From an uncultured Granulosicoccus sp. (lineage in GTDB: Bacteria > Pseudomonadota > Gammaproteobacteria > Granulosicoccales > Granulosicoccaceae): 64,000 nucleotides of DNA. Under the pieces are notes generated by a model. That model saw only the letters and a list, made by a program, of their open reading frames with translations. It was not told the origin of the DNA and made no database searches. The DNA is taken from assembly GCA_947495035.1 (NCBI GenBank), contig CANLXI010000022.1, positions 1-64,000 on the forward strand, written 5' to 3'. Position numbers and translations under genes: made by a program. Shown here piece by piece: positions 16,960-26,148 of the stretch. Numbering within the stretch: position 1 is the stretch's first letter; each line of letters opens with the position of its first letter.

Positions 16960-18054
16960 ATGCTGCCTGTCATGTCATCCCCAACTGCAAAGCTGCCCGC
17001 TTCCACGGGTAATGTGACAACGCGGCGCGAAGCTCGCTGGCTGGTCATCGTCCGAAAGCTGCTGAGTTTTCTGCTCGTTGTCGCGTTGACCTTTCTGGCG
17101 TTGTTGGCCGTCACCTTCTTCATCGGTCGTGTCATTCCCATCGACCCGGTGCTGTCGGTCGTCGGGGATCGTGCCACCAATGAAGTGTATGAAGCCGCGC
17201 GGATAGCCATGGGACTGGATCGACCGCTGATCCTGCAGTTCTTCTCCTATGTGGGGGATGTTCTCGGGGGGGATCTGGGACGCTCGGTGTCGACCAATCG
17301 CGAAGTCATCAGCGATCTGGCTCGAGTCTTTCCGGCCACGCTGGAGATGGCCACCATCGGCATCATCATCGGGGTACTCATCGGTGTGCCCATGGGAGTC
17401 TTTGCCGCGAGCCATCAGGGCAGCTGGGTCGATCACATCATTCGCATGCTGGCTCTGTCCGGTTATGCCGTACCGGCGTTCTGGCTGGGGCTGGTCGGCC
17501 TGGCGCTGTTCTATGCCAAGCTTGGCTGGGTGGCCGGGCCAGGGCGCATGGATGTCTATCTCGAAGGGCTGATCGATCCGGTATCCGGCCTGCTGCTGGT
17601 GGACAGTCTGCTCGCCGGGGATACGGAAGTGTTCTGGAATGCGGTCAGCCATATCACTCTGCCGGCGTTCATCCTCGGTTTCTTCGCGCTGGCCTACATC
17701 GCACGCATGACACGCTCCTTCATGCTGGATCAGCTCAGTCAGGAGTACATCACCACGGCCCGCGTCAAGGGTGTGCCTGGCTGGCGGGTACTGTGGGTGC
17801 ATGCCTTTCTGCCGATTCGCGTTCAGCTGATCACGGTCATCGGACTCTCCTATGCCGGTCTGCTGGAAGGTTCGGTCATGATCGAGACCGTGTTTTCCTG
17901 GCCGGGAATCGGCAACTACCTCACCGTGGCCCTGCTCAATGCCGACATGAACGCCGTCCTGGGTGCCACACTGGTCATCGGCATGGTCTTCATCATCATC
18001 AACAAGCTGTCCGATGTGCTCTACGGTCTGCTGGATCCGAGGAGTGTCCGATGA
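16960..18054 (+). CDS. ABC transporter permease, DppB/OppB type
   Basis: A 364-residue inner-membrane protein of the peptide/nickel importer family (binding-protein-dependent permease). It has the N-terminal membrane helix (LLSFLLVVALTFLALLAVTFF), the conserved segment NEVYEAARIAMGLDRPLILQF, and the EAA loop ARVKGVPGWRVLWVHAFLP. An alternative ATG is at 16972. It overlaps the next permease gene by four bases (ATGA). Confidence 0.93.
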   Translation: MLPVMSSPTAKLPASTGNVTTRREARWLVIVRKLLSFLLVVALTFLALLAVTFFIGRVIPIDPVLSVVGDRATNEVYEAARIAMGLDRPLILQFFSYVGDVLGGDLGRSVSTNREVISDLARVFPATLEMATIGIIIGVLIGVPMGVFAASHQGSWVDHIIRMLALSGYAVPAFWLGLVGLALFYAKLGWVAGPGRMDVYLEGLIDPVSGLLLVDSLLAGDTEVFWNAVSHITLPAFILGFFALAYIARMTRSFMLDQLSQEYITTARVKGVPGWRVLWVHAFLPIRVQLITVIGLSYAGLLEGSVMIETVFSWPGIGNYLTVALLNADMNAVLGATLVIGMVFIIINKLSDVLYGLLDPRSVR

Positions 18055-18956
18055 GCCGTCTGCAACAGTGGCTGAGCAGTGAGTCACCGGAATCCCGTTG
18101 GCAGGCCAGTCTGGGGCGCAGCTGGCGTCTGCTGCACATGCTGCTGAAGAATCCGCTTGCCCTGCTGGGTTCCCTCATCATCATCGGCCTGATTCTGGTG
18201 GCTGCCTTCGCCCCGTGGATTGCGCCGCAGTCACCCATCGGCCAGGACCTCGGAAACCGTTTGCTGCCGCCGAGCAGTGCACACCTCATGGGCACGGATG
18301 AACTGGGGCGAGACATCTTTTCGCGTGTCATTCACGGTTCACGCATCACGCTGCTGATCGTGGCGATGGTTGCCATCATCTCGGCGCCACTGGGCTTGCT
18401 GGTGGGCGCGGTATCCGGTTACTACGGCGGCTGGATGGACAAGTTGCTGATGGGGATCACCGATGTGTTCCTGTCCATGCCTAAACTGATCCTGGCACTG
18501 GCCTTTGTGGCGGCGCTGGGACCGGGGATCGAAAACGCCATCATCGCCATTGCCATTACAGCCTGGCCGGTCTATGCCCGCATAGCACGAGCGGAGACGC
18601 TGACCTTTCGCCAGTCGGAATTCATAGCCGCGACCCAGATGCTGGGTGCCTCCGATACGCGCATCATCGTTCGACACGTACTACCCCTGTGTACGTCATC
18701 GATGATCGTACGCATGACGCTGGACATGGCAGGCATCATCCTGACGGCTGCCGGACTCGGCTTTCTGGGGCTCGGTGCACAACCTCCCTTGCCGGAGTGG
18801 GGAGCCATGATCTCGCGTGGACGCACCTTCATACTCGATCAGTGGTGGGTGGCCACCATGCCGGGCATCGCCATCATCGTTGTCAGCCTGGGGTTCTGCT
18901 TCCTGGGAGATGGGCTGCGAGATGTGCTGGATCCACGCAACGAGGGGCAACGCTGA
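18051..18956 (+). CDS. ABC transporter permease, DppC/OppC type
   Basis: A 301-residue permease partner. It shows the family opening (LLKNPLALLGSLIIIGLILVA), the signature HLMGTDELGRDIFSRVIHGSR, the EAA loop TQMLGASDTRIIVRHVLP, and the C-terminal PEWGAMISRGRTFI. Five or six membrane helices are expected. The start ATG overlaps the upstream stop; the ATPase gene begins two bases after the stop. Confidence 0.94.
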   Translation: MSRLQQWLSSESPESRWQASLGRSWRLLHMLLKNPLALLGSLIIIGLILVAAFAPWIAPQSPIGQDLGNRLLPPSSAHLMGTDELGRDIFSRVIHGSRITLLIVAMVAIISAPLGLLVGAVSGYYGGWMDKLLMGITDVFLSMPKLILALAFVAALGPGIENAIIAIAITAWPVYARIARAETLTFRQSEFIAATQMLGASDTRIIVRHVLPLCTSSMIVRMTLDMAGIILTAAGLGFLGLGAQPPLPEWGAMISRGRTFILDQWWVATMPGIAIIVVSLGFCFLGDGLRDVLDPRNEGQR

Positions 18957-18958
18957 TC

Positions 18959-19789
18959 ATGGCCATGCTGGAACTGGAAAACCTGCGTGTCTCGTTTCCG
19001 TCGGCCGATGGTCCGGTGGATGTCGTGAAAGGCATTTCCCTGTCTCTGGGTCGGGAACGCCTTGGCATTGTGGGTGAGAGCGGCTCGGGTAAATCACTGA
19101 CAGGCCGTGCCATGCTGAAGCTGATCAACCGGCCTGGCGTCATGCGCGCCGACAGGCTGGAATTCGAGGGAATCGATCTGCTGGGACAGACGGAACGACA
19201 GATGCGCCGCCTGCGCGGCGCTCGCCTGTCGATGGTCATGCAGGACCCGAAGTTCTCGCTGCATCCGGTGATGCGGGTGGGTGATCAGATTGCCGAAGCC
19301 CTGCGCTGCCATGAGCGGCTGCGCCGACGCGATGTCAAGGCGCGAGTCATCGAGATGTTGCAGAAGGTGCGCATCAACGAGCCGGAAGCGGTCGCGCGAC
19401 TCTATCCGCACCAGATATCCGGTGGCATGGGGCAGCGAGTGATGATCGCCATGATGCTGATTCCGGGGCCGGACTTGCTGATTGCCGATGAGCCCACCTC
19501 GGCGCTGGATGTCTCGGTACAGGCCACGGTGCTGGATCTGATCGATTCTCTGGTCAGGGACAATGGCATGGGGCTGATGCTGATCAGTCATGATCTGAAT
19601 CTGGTGGCGCGCTATTGTGATCGCATTCTGGTCATGAATGCCGGTGAAGTCGTCGAGGAATGTGCTGCTGGCCAATTGCAGCATGCGCAGCACCCGTATA
19701 CACGGGGCTTGCTGGCCGCCGTACCGCAGATGGTGGAAGAGCGCAGCGAGTTGCCGGTGCTGGACAGAAACCGCTGGAGCGGCACATGA
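18959..19789 (+). CDS. ABC transporter ATPase, DppD/OppD type
   Basis: A 276-residue nucleotide-binding subunit with Walker A (GESGSGKS), signature (SGGMGQR), Walker B (LLIADEPTSALD) and the H-loop (ISHDL). It lacks the full C-terminal oligopeptide domain of about 60 residues seen in many DppD proteins, so it is on the short side. A start at 18965 is equally possible. It overlaps the next gene by four bases. Confidence 0.93.
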   Translation: MAMLELENLRVSFPSADGPVDVVKGISLSLGRERLGIVGESGSGKSLTGRAMLKLINRPGVMRADRLEFEGIDLLGQTERQMRRLRGARLSMVMQDPKFSLHPVMRVGDQIAEALRCHERLRRRDVKARVIEMLQKVRINEPEAVARLYPHQISGGMGQRVMIAMMLIPGPDLLIADEPTSALDVSVQATVLDLIDSLVRDNGMGLMLISHDLNLVARYCDRILVMNAGEVVEECAAGQLQHAQHPYTRGLLAAVPQMVEERSELPVLDRNRWSGT

Positions 19790-20547
19790 ACGCACTGGCA
19801 CTTGCGGGAGTGAACATTGCCTACGGCAATACTCAGGTGGTGCACGATGTCAGCTTCACCGTGGCCCGCGGCGAGAGCTTTGCCCTCGTGGGGGAGAGCG
19901 GTTCGGGCAAGTCCACGGTCCTGAAGGCCATCGCTGCCCTGGCGACCGGCTGGACCGGCTCCATCGAGGTGTCAGGCAAATCTCGTTCGCGTGAGCATGA
20001 TCGGGAATTTGCCAGGCAATGCCAGATGGTCTTTCAGGATCCCTATGGCTCGTTGCATCCGCGCAAGACCATCGACACCATACTGGCGGAACCGTTGCAG
20101 GTGCACGGGCTGGGCAATCGCAATACCCGCATTCCGGACATGCTCAACGCCGTGGGGCTGGACAAGCGATACCGGTTTCGGTTTCCGCATCAGTTATCCG
20201 GTGGGCAGAGGCAGCGCGTCGCCATTGCCCGGGCGCTGATGCTGGAGCCGTCCATCATGCTGCTGGACGAACCCACTTCCGCGCTGGATGTGTCGGTACA
20301 GGCCGAGATCCTGAACCTGCTGAAGCGGCTCAGAGCCGAACAGAACCTGACTTACCTGATGGTCTCGCACAACCTGCCGGTGGTGGGTTTCATGTGTGAG
20401 CGCATGGCCGTGATGCAGCACGGGCGCATCGTGGAGATCTGTGAGACGGCGGCGCTGCGCTCGGGTCAGTTCTCCAGTGAATATACGCGTGAGCTGTATG
20501 CGGCAAGTGGTGGATCAGGACCCGGCGCCGAGTCTGCAGGGGCGTGA
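19786..20547 (+). CDS. ABC transporter ATPase, DppF/OppF type
   Basis: A 253-residue nucleotide-binding subunit: Walker A GESGSGKST, Q-loop QMVFQDPYGSLHPRKT (typical of the DppF group), signature LSGGQRQR, Walker B IMLLDEPTSALD. It completes a two-permease, two-ATPase importer core. No gene for a solute-binding protein is present on either side, so the core probably uses a binding protein encoded elsewhere. Substrate could be peptides, nickel or an opine-like solute; it cannot be told from these subunits. Confidence 0.94.
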   Translation: MNALALAGVNIAYGNTQVVHDVSFTVARGESFALVGESGSGKSTVLKAIAALATGWTGSIEVSGKSRSREHDREFARQCQMVFQDPYGSLHPRKTIDTILAEPLQVHGLGNRNTRIPDMLNAVGLDKRYRFRFPHQLSGGQRQRVAIARALMLEPSIMLLDEPTSALDVSVQAEILNLLKRLRAEQNLTYLMVSHNLPVVGFMCERMAVMQHGRIVEICETAALRSGQFSSEYTRELYAASGGSGPGAESAGA

Positions 20548-20560
20548 TCATCCTCCCTGG

Positions 20561-20577
20561 GCATGAAAGGTTCATGC
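20561..20577 (+). promoter_or_regulatory. Hairpin GCATGAA-AGG-TTCATGC
   Basis: Perfect 7-bp arms with a three-base loop begin 13 bases after the ABC operon stop codon. There is no T-run behind it, so it may be an mRNA 3-prime end stabiliser or an operator rather than an intrinsic terminator. Confidence 0.4.
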
Positions 20578-20678
20578 ACGGAGAACGCATGTGTCAATGT
20601 TGTAAAAAGAGGTAGTAATACCATGGCAGGGCTCGGTGTAGTTGATAATCTCCGCTCGGTATCACCGAGAATCCAGCC

Positions 20679-22391
20679 ATGAAAATTTACCGAACAGGTG
20701 CCAGCCGTTGTCAAGCACTGCTGCCACTGCTAGCCGTATTTGCGGGCGCTGCCAGTGCGGCAGATCCGGTTGTTGATGGCAACATCATTTCCTGGGACGA
20801 TGGTGCCCGATATGAAGTGCGTCAGTTGCTGACAGGAGAGCTGGTCTGTACCGGTGATGACATCTGTCAGGTGTCTGAGGGCCATTATCAGGTGACGCGA
20901 TATGAAGATGAGACAAGCTCCACTTCGCAGCTCACCGTTGGAAACCCGGCCGAGCTGATCCTGGATGAGAGCAACTTCGAGTATTCCCTCCAGGTCTCTG
21001 GTCGCACCATCCGCTGGACGGAAGACGGCTGGCATCAGGTGCAGGACGCGCGGACATACGAGCAAATCTGCAACGGAACGGATTCCTGTACGGTTCCCGA
21101 ACTGGGTGACTACATCGTGATCAACCATGATCTGGGACTGCGTGCCACGCTTGAAGTGAGTGACGATCCCGGTCCACGAGTCTCCGGCAATACCATCACG
21201 TGGCCGAACGACGGTTGGTATCAGGTCAGGGATGAATACACGGGAGCGATAGTGTGCGAAGGGGTGGATGCCTGTAGCTTCGCTGACGGGTCCTACCTGG
21301 TCAGTCGTCTGTTTCTGGAAGGGGGTACCACCTGGCGTGTCGTGCTCGGAGATTCGACAGAGCTGCCGATCGAGCCAGTTGTCAGCGGCAATCTGATCGA
21401 GTTGCCTGATGATGGCTGGTATGACGTTCAGCGGGTGCTTACCGGGGAAACGGTCTGTCAGAGCGGTGAGGAGTGTACTGTCGAAGATGGCCGGTATCGG
21501 GTATCCGGCGTGACTGACGGTGTCAGCACAAGCTGGGATGTGGTGGTCGGTGAACCGGTAGAGCCCGTCATTGACCAGGATGGTTTTCTCCGCGCTCTGC
21601 TGGTGTCCGATCGCACGATCAGCTGGTTCGCCGATGGCTGGTATCAGGTGCAGGATGCGAACACCTATGCGCAAATCTGTGGTGGCGGCGATGCCTGCAC
21701 CGTTCCCGAAGCCGGAGAGTATATCGTCATCAATCACACGCTCGGACTGCGTGCCGAGCTCGAGATCAGCGATCGTTCCGGACCCGTTGTGAACAACAAC
21801 ACGATCAGCTGGCCGCGGGATGGCTGGTATCAGGTAAAGAGCGAGGACAGTGGCCGTGTGCTGTGCGAGGGGGTGGACGCCTGCAGCTTTCCCGATGGCA
21901 GCTATCTGGTGTCACGCCTGTACCATGGCGGCGGCACCACCTGGCGCGTCGAGCTCGGCGGTGATCCTGAGCCGGTTTCCGCCCCGACCGTGGTTGCCAA
22001 CACCATCTCCTGGCCTGATGATGGCTGGTATCAGGTCGAGAACAGAGTCACCGGAGAGATCGTCTGTCAGGGCGGTCGATCATGCACCGTTCCAGACGGC
22101 ATCTACTGGACGATCCGCTTCCACGACGGTGGCAGTTCGGCCTGGCGCCTCATCGTGGGCAGCCCCGCGGAGCTGACACTGGATCAGTCCGGTTTTGCTG
22201 ACAGTCTGAGCGTGTCCGGGCAGCTGATCAGCTGGACCATCGGTGGCTGGTATCAGGTGCAGGATGCACATACCTTCGAACAGATCTGCAATGGCACGGA
22301 CTCCTGTACAGTTCCGGGTGCCGGGCGCTACATTGTCATCAATCACAGCCTGGGCTTGCGTCTGGAGCTCGAGGTGGGTGAGGGGGCATAG
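20679..22391 (+). CDS. Secreted protein with eight beta-rich repeats in a three-type cycle
   Basis: A 570-residue exported protein. A Sec signal (residues about 1-27, cleavage near AGAASA/ADP) is followed by eight repeats starting at nt 20769, 20988, 21174, 21375, 21597, 21783, 21984 and 22206. Each has a DGWYQV-like core and a C-x5-C pair (for example CNGTDSC). The repeats fall into types A (73-74 residues), B (61-62, with YIVINH-LGLR) and C (67, with DACSF-DGSYLVSRL) in the order ABC ABC AB, so the true unit is about 202-203 residues. A six-base stem CTCGGT-ATC-ACCGAG (20655-20669) lies just before the start. I do not recognise a family; disulfide-stabilised beta modules for surface or periplasmic binding are a guess. 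Confidence 0.85.
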   Translation: MKIYRTGASRCQALLPLLAVFAGAASAADPVVDGNIISWDDGARYEVRQLLTGELVCTGDDICQVSEGHYQVTRYEDETSSTSQLTVGNPAELILDESNFEYSLQVSGRTIRWTEDGWHQVQDARTYEQICNGTDSCTVPELGDYIVINHDLGLRATLEVSDDPGPRVSGNTITWPNDGWYQVRDEYTGAIVCEGVDACSFADGSYLVSRLFLEGGTTWRVVLGDSTELPIEPVVSGNLIELPDDGWYDVQRVLTGETVCQSGEECTVEDGRYRVSGVTDGVSTSWDVVVGEPVEPVIDQDGFLRALLVSDRTISWFADGWYQVQDANTYAQICGGGDACTVPEAGEYIVINHTLGLRAELEISDRSGPVVNNNTISWPRDGWYQVKSEDSGRVLCEGVDACSFPDGSYLVSRLYHGGGTTWRVELGGDPEPVSAPTVVANTISWPDDGWYQVENRVTGEIVCQGGRSCTVPDGIYWTIRFHDGGSSAWRLIVGSPAELTLDQSGFADSLSVSGQLISWTIGGWYQVQDAHTFEQICNGTDSCTVPGAGRYIVINHSLGLRLELEVGEGA

Positions 22392-22442
22392 TCGGTGATT
22401 GCCAACGGTAGGCGCCGAACCGGGATGAATGGCTATGCTGAC

Positions 22443-23765
22443 ATGAAGCCTGTCAAAGGCAACTGCCTGCCTGTACGGCGAGCAGTGATACTGCTTCTCT
22501 GCACGCTTCTGCTGTCAGCCTGTTCCGGTTCCGGAAATTCTCCGCAATCCGGTGCAGACACGGCAGGTGCTCCGGGAACAGGATTGGATGCCGGTGATGC
22601 AGACGGTACGGGAACTGCCGGCGACACAGGACAGATGAGCGATGAGCCCGGAGCGGACACTACGGGCGGACACGTGGATGCAACGGCCGATGACACCGGC
22701 TCCGGCAGCGAGGCCGGCATGGGAGACGGTACTCCGGATCCACTGGCAGGCAATACGGTGACCGTCAGGTTCGATATCACGGTGCCTTCTCGTGTGTCTG
22801 ATGCACTTCAGCTTGAAGTCGTCTGGGGCGATGAAACCCTTGTGGCAAGTTGGGTGGGAGACGAGTACTGGACGGCCACTGCCGATTTTCCGGCTGCCAC
22901 CGAAAACCGTTTGATCGTGACCTTCTACGATGATAACGGTGGCATTGTGCTGGGCCGTCTTGAGCAGGACTACAGAACGGGCAGTAATGAGTCGGAAGTT
23001 CTTGTCATCCTTGCCGATCAGTTCGATACCGCTCTGTGGGACGACGACAACGATGGCAGCAGCAATCTCGAGGAACTGATCGCCGGTACAAGTCCGACCG
23101 GATCGGCTCGAGTGCTTCTCTTCAGCGAAACTCGCGGATACCGCCATGAGTCGATAGAGGCGGCCTTGCAGGCGCTGGAAGAGCTGTCTGCATCGTCCGA
23201 TATCCTGACGGTACGCGCCGAGGATTCGGCAGAGGTGTTCACCGAAGGGAACCTTGCCGGTTTCGATGCCGTGATCTGGGTACTCACCTCCGGCGATGTG
23301 CTGGATGCCGATGAGCAGGAGGCTTTCGAGAACTACATTCGCTCGGGAGGGGGCTATGCCGGTATTCATGCGGCCAGTGATACCGAGTACGAATGGCCCT
23401 GGTATGGCTCACTGGTAGGTGCCTATTTCGAGCGTCATCCGGAGATACAGACAGCGACCCAGGATGTCGAGGATGGCTCACACCCATCGACGACCCATCT
23501 GGGCTCGAGATGGACGCGCACCGACGAATGGTATGACTACCGTGCCAATCCTCGCGCGCAAGTCACGGTACTGCTCAGCCTCGACGAAGACTCGTATACA
23601 GGCGGGGGCATGGGAGGTGACCATCCAAGCGCCTGGTATCACGCTTACGACGGTGGGCGATCCTGGTACACCGGTGGTGGTCATACCGAATCCAGCTATG
23701 CGGAACCGGAATTTCGTGCGCATCTGCTGGGCGGTCTGCGCTACGCGGCCGGACTCGCCGATTAG
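22443..23765 (+). CDS. ThuA-domain lipoprotein
   Basis: A 440-residue lipoprotein from the ATG at 22443: basic N terminus, hydrophobic stretch and lipobox L-S-A-C with Cys27. The start is uncertain: a GTG at 22395, three bases after the upstream stop and behind AGGGGG, and an ATG at 22425 are in frame. A Gly/Asp/Thr-rich linker follows (residues about 28-105), then a beta-domain (NTVTVRFDITVPSRVSDALQ), a short D-D-D-N-D-G calcium-type segment, and a C-terminal ThuA domain from about residue 222 (LLFSETRGYRHES, GGGYAGIHAASDTEY, GGGMGGDHPSAWYHAYDGG). ThuA proteins are class-I glutamine-amidotransferase-like folds often linked to sugar metabolism. It is likely co-transcribed with the repeat protein. 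Confidence 0.85.
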   Translation: MKPVKGNCLPVRRAVILLLCTLLLSACSGSGNSPQSGADTAGAPGTGLDAGDADGTGTAGDTGQMSDEPGADTTGGHVDATADDTGSGSEAGMGDGTPDPLAGNTVTVRFDITVPSRVSDALQLEVVWGDETLVASWVGDEYWTATADFPAATENRLIVTFYDDNGGIVLGRLEQDYRTGSNESEVLVILADQFDTALWDDDNDGSSNLEELIAGTSPTGSARVLLFSETRGYRHESIEAALQALEELSASSDILTVRAEDSAEVFTEGNLAGFDAVIWVLTSGDVLDADEQEAFENYIRSGGGYAGIHAASDTEYEWPWYGSLVGAYFERHPEIQTATQDVEDGSHPSTTHLGSRWTRTDEWYDYRANPRAQVTVLLSLDEDSYTGGGMGGDHPSAWYHAYDGGRSWYTGGGHTESSYAEPEFRAHLLGGLRYAAGLAD

Positions 23766-23904
23766 GGGGGCTGTCTGTTTGCTGCTCTTGACTGCCGGTC
23801 CTGGCTCAGGTCGGCGAGGTCAGGACAACATGAGTGGGCGCGCAAGCGGTAAGCTGGACTTTGTCGATGAGACGATGATCCATCCGTGAGAACGAGATTC
23901 TGCC

Positions 23905-24438
23905 ATGAGTACCGACGAGGCCATCCAGCACTTCAATCAATCACTGGCAGTGGCACGCAGCAGTGAACAGGCCTATGCGGCCCTGCACCGGTTGGCAGAC
24001 GCCTGTGTCGGTGCGAAGCTGTTCACCATCATGGGTGTGGACATGGACGCCATGCTGGCCAGGCGTTCCTATACCAGCGATATCCGCAACTACCCTGCCT
24101 CCGGTACAAAACCCATCGCGATGAACAGCTGGTTTGATATCGTGCATGGCAAGCAGGAGAGTTTCGTGGCCAACACCCTGGTCGAAATTGCAGAGGTATT
24201 CCCCGACCATGAGCTGATCGGTTCCCTGGGTTGTGGCTCGGTGATCAACCTGCCGGTCATACTGGGAGGCAAGCTGGTGGCGACCGTGAACATGCTGGAC
24301 ATCGAGCACCATTACACGGAGGAACGTGTCGCCTGGGTCGAACGGCAATTGCGCCTTCCGGCGGTGGCGGCCGTGCTGTTCGAGGAATATGCTGGTCTGC
24401 TTCGGAAACGACAGTCTGTAAAGGAGACAGGGCGATGA
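23905..24438 (+). CDS. Single GAF-domain protein
   Basis: A 177-residue soluble protein that is one GAF domain: helix (AIQHFNQSLAVARSSEQAYA), then KLFTIMGVDMDAMLARRSYTS, a central LGCGSVINLPVILGGKLVATVNMLD typical of GAF sheets, and a C-terminal helix. No catalytic or DNA-binding output domain is attached. The stop overlaps the SDR start by four bases (ATGA), so the two are co-translated, and the GAF protein may sense a ligand related to the SDR reaction (inference). Confidence 0.85.
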   Translation: MSTDEAIQHFNQSLAVARSSEQAYAALHRLADACVGAKLFTIMGVDMDAMLARRSYTSDIRNYPASGTKPIAMNSWFDIVHGKQESFVANTLVEIAEVFPDHELIGSLGCGSVINLPVILGGKLVATVNMLDIEHHYTEERVAWVERQLRLPAVAAVLFEEYAGLLRKRQSVKETGR

Positions 24439-25193
24439 GCGAGAAGGTTGCTTTGGTGACGGGGGCCGCACGCGGCATTGGTCTGGCCAGCACGAAACTG
24501 CTTGTCGAACAGGGTTGGCGTGTGGCCATGGTTGATCGGGACACCCAGGAGCTGCAGAAGATTGCGCAGGCGCTGGGTGCCGACAAGGTCAGTGCCTTCT
24601 TTCACGATGTGTCCTTGCCGGACGATGTGACGGCAATGATGTCAGCGATTCAGCAGACATTCGAGCGTATCGATGCGGTTGTCAACAACGCCGGTGTTGC
24701 CGACTTCGGTCCCATCGAGGAAACGGATTTCGTCCGCTGGCGACGAGTCATGGAAACCAATCTCGATGGGGTCTTCCTGGTCTCGCAGGCCAGCATTCCG
24801 GCATTGAAGGCATCGCGAGGGGCATTGGTGAATATCGCATCGATATCCGGGTTGAGGGCATCCACCCTGCGGGTGGCCTACGGCACTTCGAAGGCTGCGG
24901 TCATTCAGTTGACCAAACAGCAGGCGGTGGAATTGGGCGAGTACGGGATACGGGCCAACTGCGTCTGTCCCGGTCCGGTACGTACCAAGCTTGCCATGGC
25001 GGTTCACAGTCAGGCGATCATCGATGCCTACCATGATGCGATTCCGCTGAATCGCTACGGCAGCGAAAACGAGATTGCCGAGCTGATCACCTTTCTGTGT
25101 TCCGAGAAGGCCAGCTACATCACCGGTCAGATCATTGCGGCCGATGGTGGTTTCGAAAGCACCGGTGTCGGCTTGCCGGCCTTGCGGCAGTAG
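24435..25193 (+). CDS. Short-chain dehydrogenase/reductase (SDR)
   Basis: A 252-residue classical SDR oxidoreductase. Cofactor motif TGAARGIG near the N terminus with an acidic residue (VDRD) after beta-strand 2, which favours NAD; NNAG; a catalytic Ser region (LVNIASISG), and Tyr-x3-Lys in AYGTSKAA; then the PGPVRTKL loop and the C-terminal ITGQIIAADGGF. The closest functional groups are 3-oxoacyl-ACP reductase-like or sugar/alcohol dehydrogenases. Substrate unknown. AAGGAGACAGGGCG precedes the ATG. Confidence 0.93.
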   Translation: MSEKVALVTGAARGIGLASTKLLVEQGWRVAMVDRDTQELQKIAQALGADKVSAFFHDVSLPDDVTAMMSAIQQTFERIDAVVNNAGVADFGPIEETDFVRWRRVMETNLDGVFLVSQASIPALKASRGALVNIASISGLRASTLRVAYGTSKAAVIQLTKQQAVELGEYGIRANCVCPGPVRTKLAMAVHSQAIIDAYHDAIPLNRYGSENEIAELITFLCSEKASYITGQIIAADGGFESTGVGLPALRQ

Positions 25194-25332
25194 GTTTCTG
25201 GCAGCCTGTCGAGTCGGTGGTGGTCAGCCACTCTTGCCATCTGCTGTCATGATCGGCCGGGACGCTGTATCAGGGGCAGGCTTGAGGCGTGGCAAATGAT
25301 TGCACAGCTCGGCGTTATTGGAGCAGAGACAC

Positions 25333-26076
25333 ATGCGTTATTCAGTGATCATACCGGCCTGGAACGAGGCTGCCTTCATTGCAGATACGCTGGAGAAGGT
25401 CACGCTTGCAATACGTGCCCTGGAAGCCGGCAGCGAGCATCGGGGCGAGCTGATTGTCGTGGACAACAATTCGTCCGATGATACTGGGCTGATTGCACAG
25501 GAGCAGGGTGCGCAGGTCGTGTTCGAACCGATCAACCAGATTGCCCGGGCGCGCAACCGTGGCGCCATGGCAGCGACCGGTGATGCACTGGTTTTCCTGG
25601 ACGCCGATACGAGCTGCAGTGAACAGCTGTTGCGTCAGGCACTGGACAGACTGGCATCGGGGGGCGTGGTGGGTGGAGGATCTCTCATCGCGGCGGACAG
25701 ACCGGTCTCTGCCAGTGCCATGCGTGGCTTGCGGTTCTGGAATACCCTGTCGCTGAGCGCCGGATTGGCCGCCGGCTGCTTTATCTTCTGTCGAAGAGAT
25801 GCCTTTGATGCCGTGGGAGGGTTCAGTAATCGGGTCTATGCCGGTGAGGAAATCTTTCTGTCACGAGGCCTGAAACGCTGGGGCAGGCGTTCAGGCATGC
25901 GATTCGAGATTCTCACGACAGATCCGGTCGTCACCTCGGTGAGAAAGCTTGACTGGTACAGCACGCCGCAATTGATCAGGCAGACACTGCTGGTACTGAT
26001 ACCGGGGGCTGTCTTTTCCCGTCGCCTGTGCGGGACCTGGTATGACGACAAGAAGCATGGTCGAATGCAGCCCTGA
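25333..26076 (+). CDS. Glycosyltransferase family 2
   Basis: A 247-residue GT-A fold enzyme: SVIIPAWNEAAFI at the N terminus, VDNNSSDDT, ARNRG, and the nucleotide-sugar/metal motif FLDADT. A later segment (GLRFWNTLSLSAGLAAGCFIFCRRDAFDAVGGF) matches the acceptor side of GT2 enzymes. There is no membrane helix beyond the hydrophobic GT core. Acceptor and sugar are unknown. It stands between the SDR gene and an AbrB-family gene, all on the plus strand but with gaps of 139 and 72 bp. Confidence 0.9.
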   Translation: MRYSVIIPAWNEAAFIADTLEKVTLAIRALEAGSEHRGELIVVDNNSSDDTGLIAQEQGAQVVFEPINQIARARNRGAMAATGDALVFLDADTSCSEQLLRQALDRLASGGVVGGGSLIAADRPVSASAMRGLRFWNTLSLSAGLAAGCFIFCRRDAFDAVGGFSNRVYAGEEIFLSRGLKRWGRRSGMRFEILTTDPVVTSVRKLDWYSTPQLIRQTLLVLIPGAVFSRRLCGTWYDDKKHGRMQP

Positions 26077-26148
26077 GCAACTCGTCATGGCTCATGAAAA
26101 CCGACATGGCAGCCGTTTCACCGGCGGTTCCATGGGGTATAGTCGGGC

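Noticed and set aside
16975..18087. 370-residue open frame opposite the DppB-like permease
   Set aside because: Low-complexity Asp/His/Gln composition, antisense to a clear permease.
22395..22442. GTG start for the ThuA lipoprotein
   Set aside because: It has a ribosome-binding site but would put 16 residues in front of a normal lipoprotein signal. Mentioned as an alternative, not used.
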